This document shows positions 63,249 through 64,000 of a DNA stretch of 64,000 nt, one piece after another (the stretch's first letter is position 1; each line of letters begins with the position of its first letter). This DNA comes from Bradyrhizobium barranii subsp. barranii. Its GTDB lineage: Bacteria > Pseudomonadota > Alphaproteobacteria > Rhizobiales > Xanthobacteraceae. The notes beneath the pieces were generated by a model that ran no database searches, was not told the DNA's origin, and saw only the letters and a program-made list of their open reading frames with translations. The stretch is taken from the NCBI RefSeq assembly GCF_017565645.3, contig NZ_CP086136.1, positions 7,237,501 through 7,301,500 on the forward strand, in the 5' to 3' direction. The position numbers and the translations under genes were made by a program.

Positions 63249-64000
63249 TCAGAGATCGGCGGAAAGGCCGGACCTGACGCTGTTGAGAAGCAGCCAGACA
63301 CAGACAAATCCGGCACTCGCACTCTGAATCCACGCCAGACCAACGGCACCGAACTGTCCAAACAGCGCAACCGAGAGAGCGGCCTGCAGGGTCGCCGCGC
63401 AGAGCCAGGCCATGACCTGCGACCAGGGAAATCCGCTCGCCGACAGGAACTGGGAGGCTGCGGAGGCGACGCCGATGAAGAATACACCGGGAAGCAGCGC
63501 GAGGATGATGGCCACGGCCGGCTCGTACGCTTTCCCGAATATGATTGTGACGATCGGGCTCGCCAGCACGGCGCTGGCTGTGCAGACCAGCGCCATCAGC
63601 AAGGTGATCTGTAGCAACGCGACCTTGTACTGCTGCATTCGCGCCGCACCTTTCGCACGCACGAGCGCGGGAAACAGCAGAAGGCCGATCGTCGAGGGCA
63701 GGATCAGCAACGCGTCGGCGATCTGTGCCGCAATCGACCAGTAACCGATATCCGCAAACTCGCCGAATTGCCTGAGCACCATGACGCTCATGCGGCCCAT
63801 GACGAAGCCGAGCAGAGTCGCGATATGAGCCCGCAGCGCAAATGCGATACCGTCCCGGAACAGGCCGAAGTCGAAGCGCCGCGGAATGTCGACGCCCTTC
63901 GCCAGGACGGCCCAGGCGGCGACGCAGGCGACGAGCGAGGCGATGACCGCAGCAACCAGGAAGCCCCCAAGCCGTGGAGCAAGCCAGCATGCGAGCAGCG
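63249..64000 (-). CDS. Wzx-like polysaccharide flippase, C-terminal part
   Basis: The frame enters from beyond the window end and stops at 63249-63251. About 250 residues are visible, containing 6-7 hydrophobic segments: WSIAAQIADALLILPSTIGL, LLQITLLMALVCTASAVLAS, PAVAIILALLPGVFFIGVAS and VGLAWIQSASAGFVCVWLLL. The repeated FGKAYEPAVAIILALLPGVF pattern matches the MATE/MVF-like oligosaccharide flippase family (PF01943/PF14667). It would move lipid-linked repeat units across the inner membrane. The 5' part is outside the window, so the start and N-terminus are unseen. Confidence 0.75.
   Translation of the reverse strand, partial: LLACWLAPRLGGFLVAAVIASLVACVAAWAVLAKGVDIPRRFDFGLFRDGIAFALRAHIATLLGFVMGRMSVMVLRQFGEFADIGYWSIAAQIADALLILPSTIGLLLFPALVRAKGAARMQQYKVALLQITLLMALVCTASAVLASPIVTIIFGKAYEPAVAIILALLPGVFFIGVASAASQFLSASGFPWSQVMAWLCAATLQAALSVALFGQFGAVGLAWIQSASAGFVCVWLLLNSVRSGLSADL

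Overview
The window looks like chromosomal DNA of a Bradyrhizobium-like alphaproteobacterium (Nitrobacteraceae). The evidence is high G+C with strong codon bias on both strands, two liv-type ABC transporter clusters, characteristic intergenic inverted-repeat elements (including two near-identical GTCATGGCCGGGCTTGTCCC copies), and gene content such as mosBA, an LpsB-type core glycosyltransferase and a cyclase/AAA/TPR giant protein. This assignment is inferred from memory of the group, not from a database search. No tRNA, rRNA or CRISPR array was seen.

Layout. 0-3 kb: end of a GT9 heptosyltransferase gene, a small alpha/beta-barrel protein whose stop codon lies in the target duplication of an intact IS1380-family element (709-2339), and a secreted protein behind a FixK/FNR-type box. 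3-8 kb: envelope genes (core glycosyltransferase, galE, MsbA-like exporter) and a fumarylacetoacetate-hydrolase-family enzyme. 8-12 kb: molybdenum storage protein genes mosB-mosA, an LpxO-like hydroxylase, a secreted protein and an unlisted 51-codon gene. 12.5-18 kb: a LysR regulator divergent from an SDR/tautomerase/MFS operon, then a Baeyer-Villiger-type monooxygenase with an NTF2-like partner. 18-32 kb: a methionine-cycle/one-carbon neighbourhood (ahcY, metK, an HTH-methyltransferase, a core-only MetE-like enzyme, purU) with a complete livFGMHK transporter and a secreted TPR-caspase protein. 32-39 kb: HemD-like protein, peroxiredoxin, a 1106-aa adenylate cyclase/ATPase/TPR protein, an MFS exporter with a puzzling start region, and a Crp-family regulator. 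39.5-49 kb: a second liv cluster (LivG, acyl-CoA ligase, LivH, LivM, substrate-binding protein, LivF), an AGE-family epimerase and a PaaK-like ligase. 49.6-64 kb: surface polysaccharide (O-antigen/capsule) locus with VTT membrane protein, GmhB-like HAD phosphatase, Wzy-like membrane protein, NodU-type carbamoyltransferase, bi-domain oxidoreductase, WecC, WecB, glycosyltransferase, heparinase-like protein, methyltransferase and a Wzx-like flippase running off the end.

How it fits together. The second liv cluster couples import of an organic acid to CoA activation, since the ligase gene overlaps the ATPase gene by 4 bp. The WecB-WecC-bi-domain oxidoreductase block is translationally coupled and should make UDP-ManNAcA or a derivative for a polysaccharide whose other enzymes lie around it. 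AhcY, MetK, the methyltransferase and the MetE-like enzyme plausibly form a SAM turnover neighbourhood.

Nothing here is certain to be a new system. The most testable oddities are the core-only MetE next to a liv transporter, the HTH-methyltransferase beside metK, the SDR lacking its catalytic Tyr, the PaaK-like ligase without a canonical P-loop, the upstream minicistron/frameshift at the 37.2-kb MFS gene, and several strong palindromes in promoter regions.
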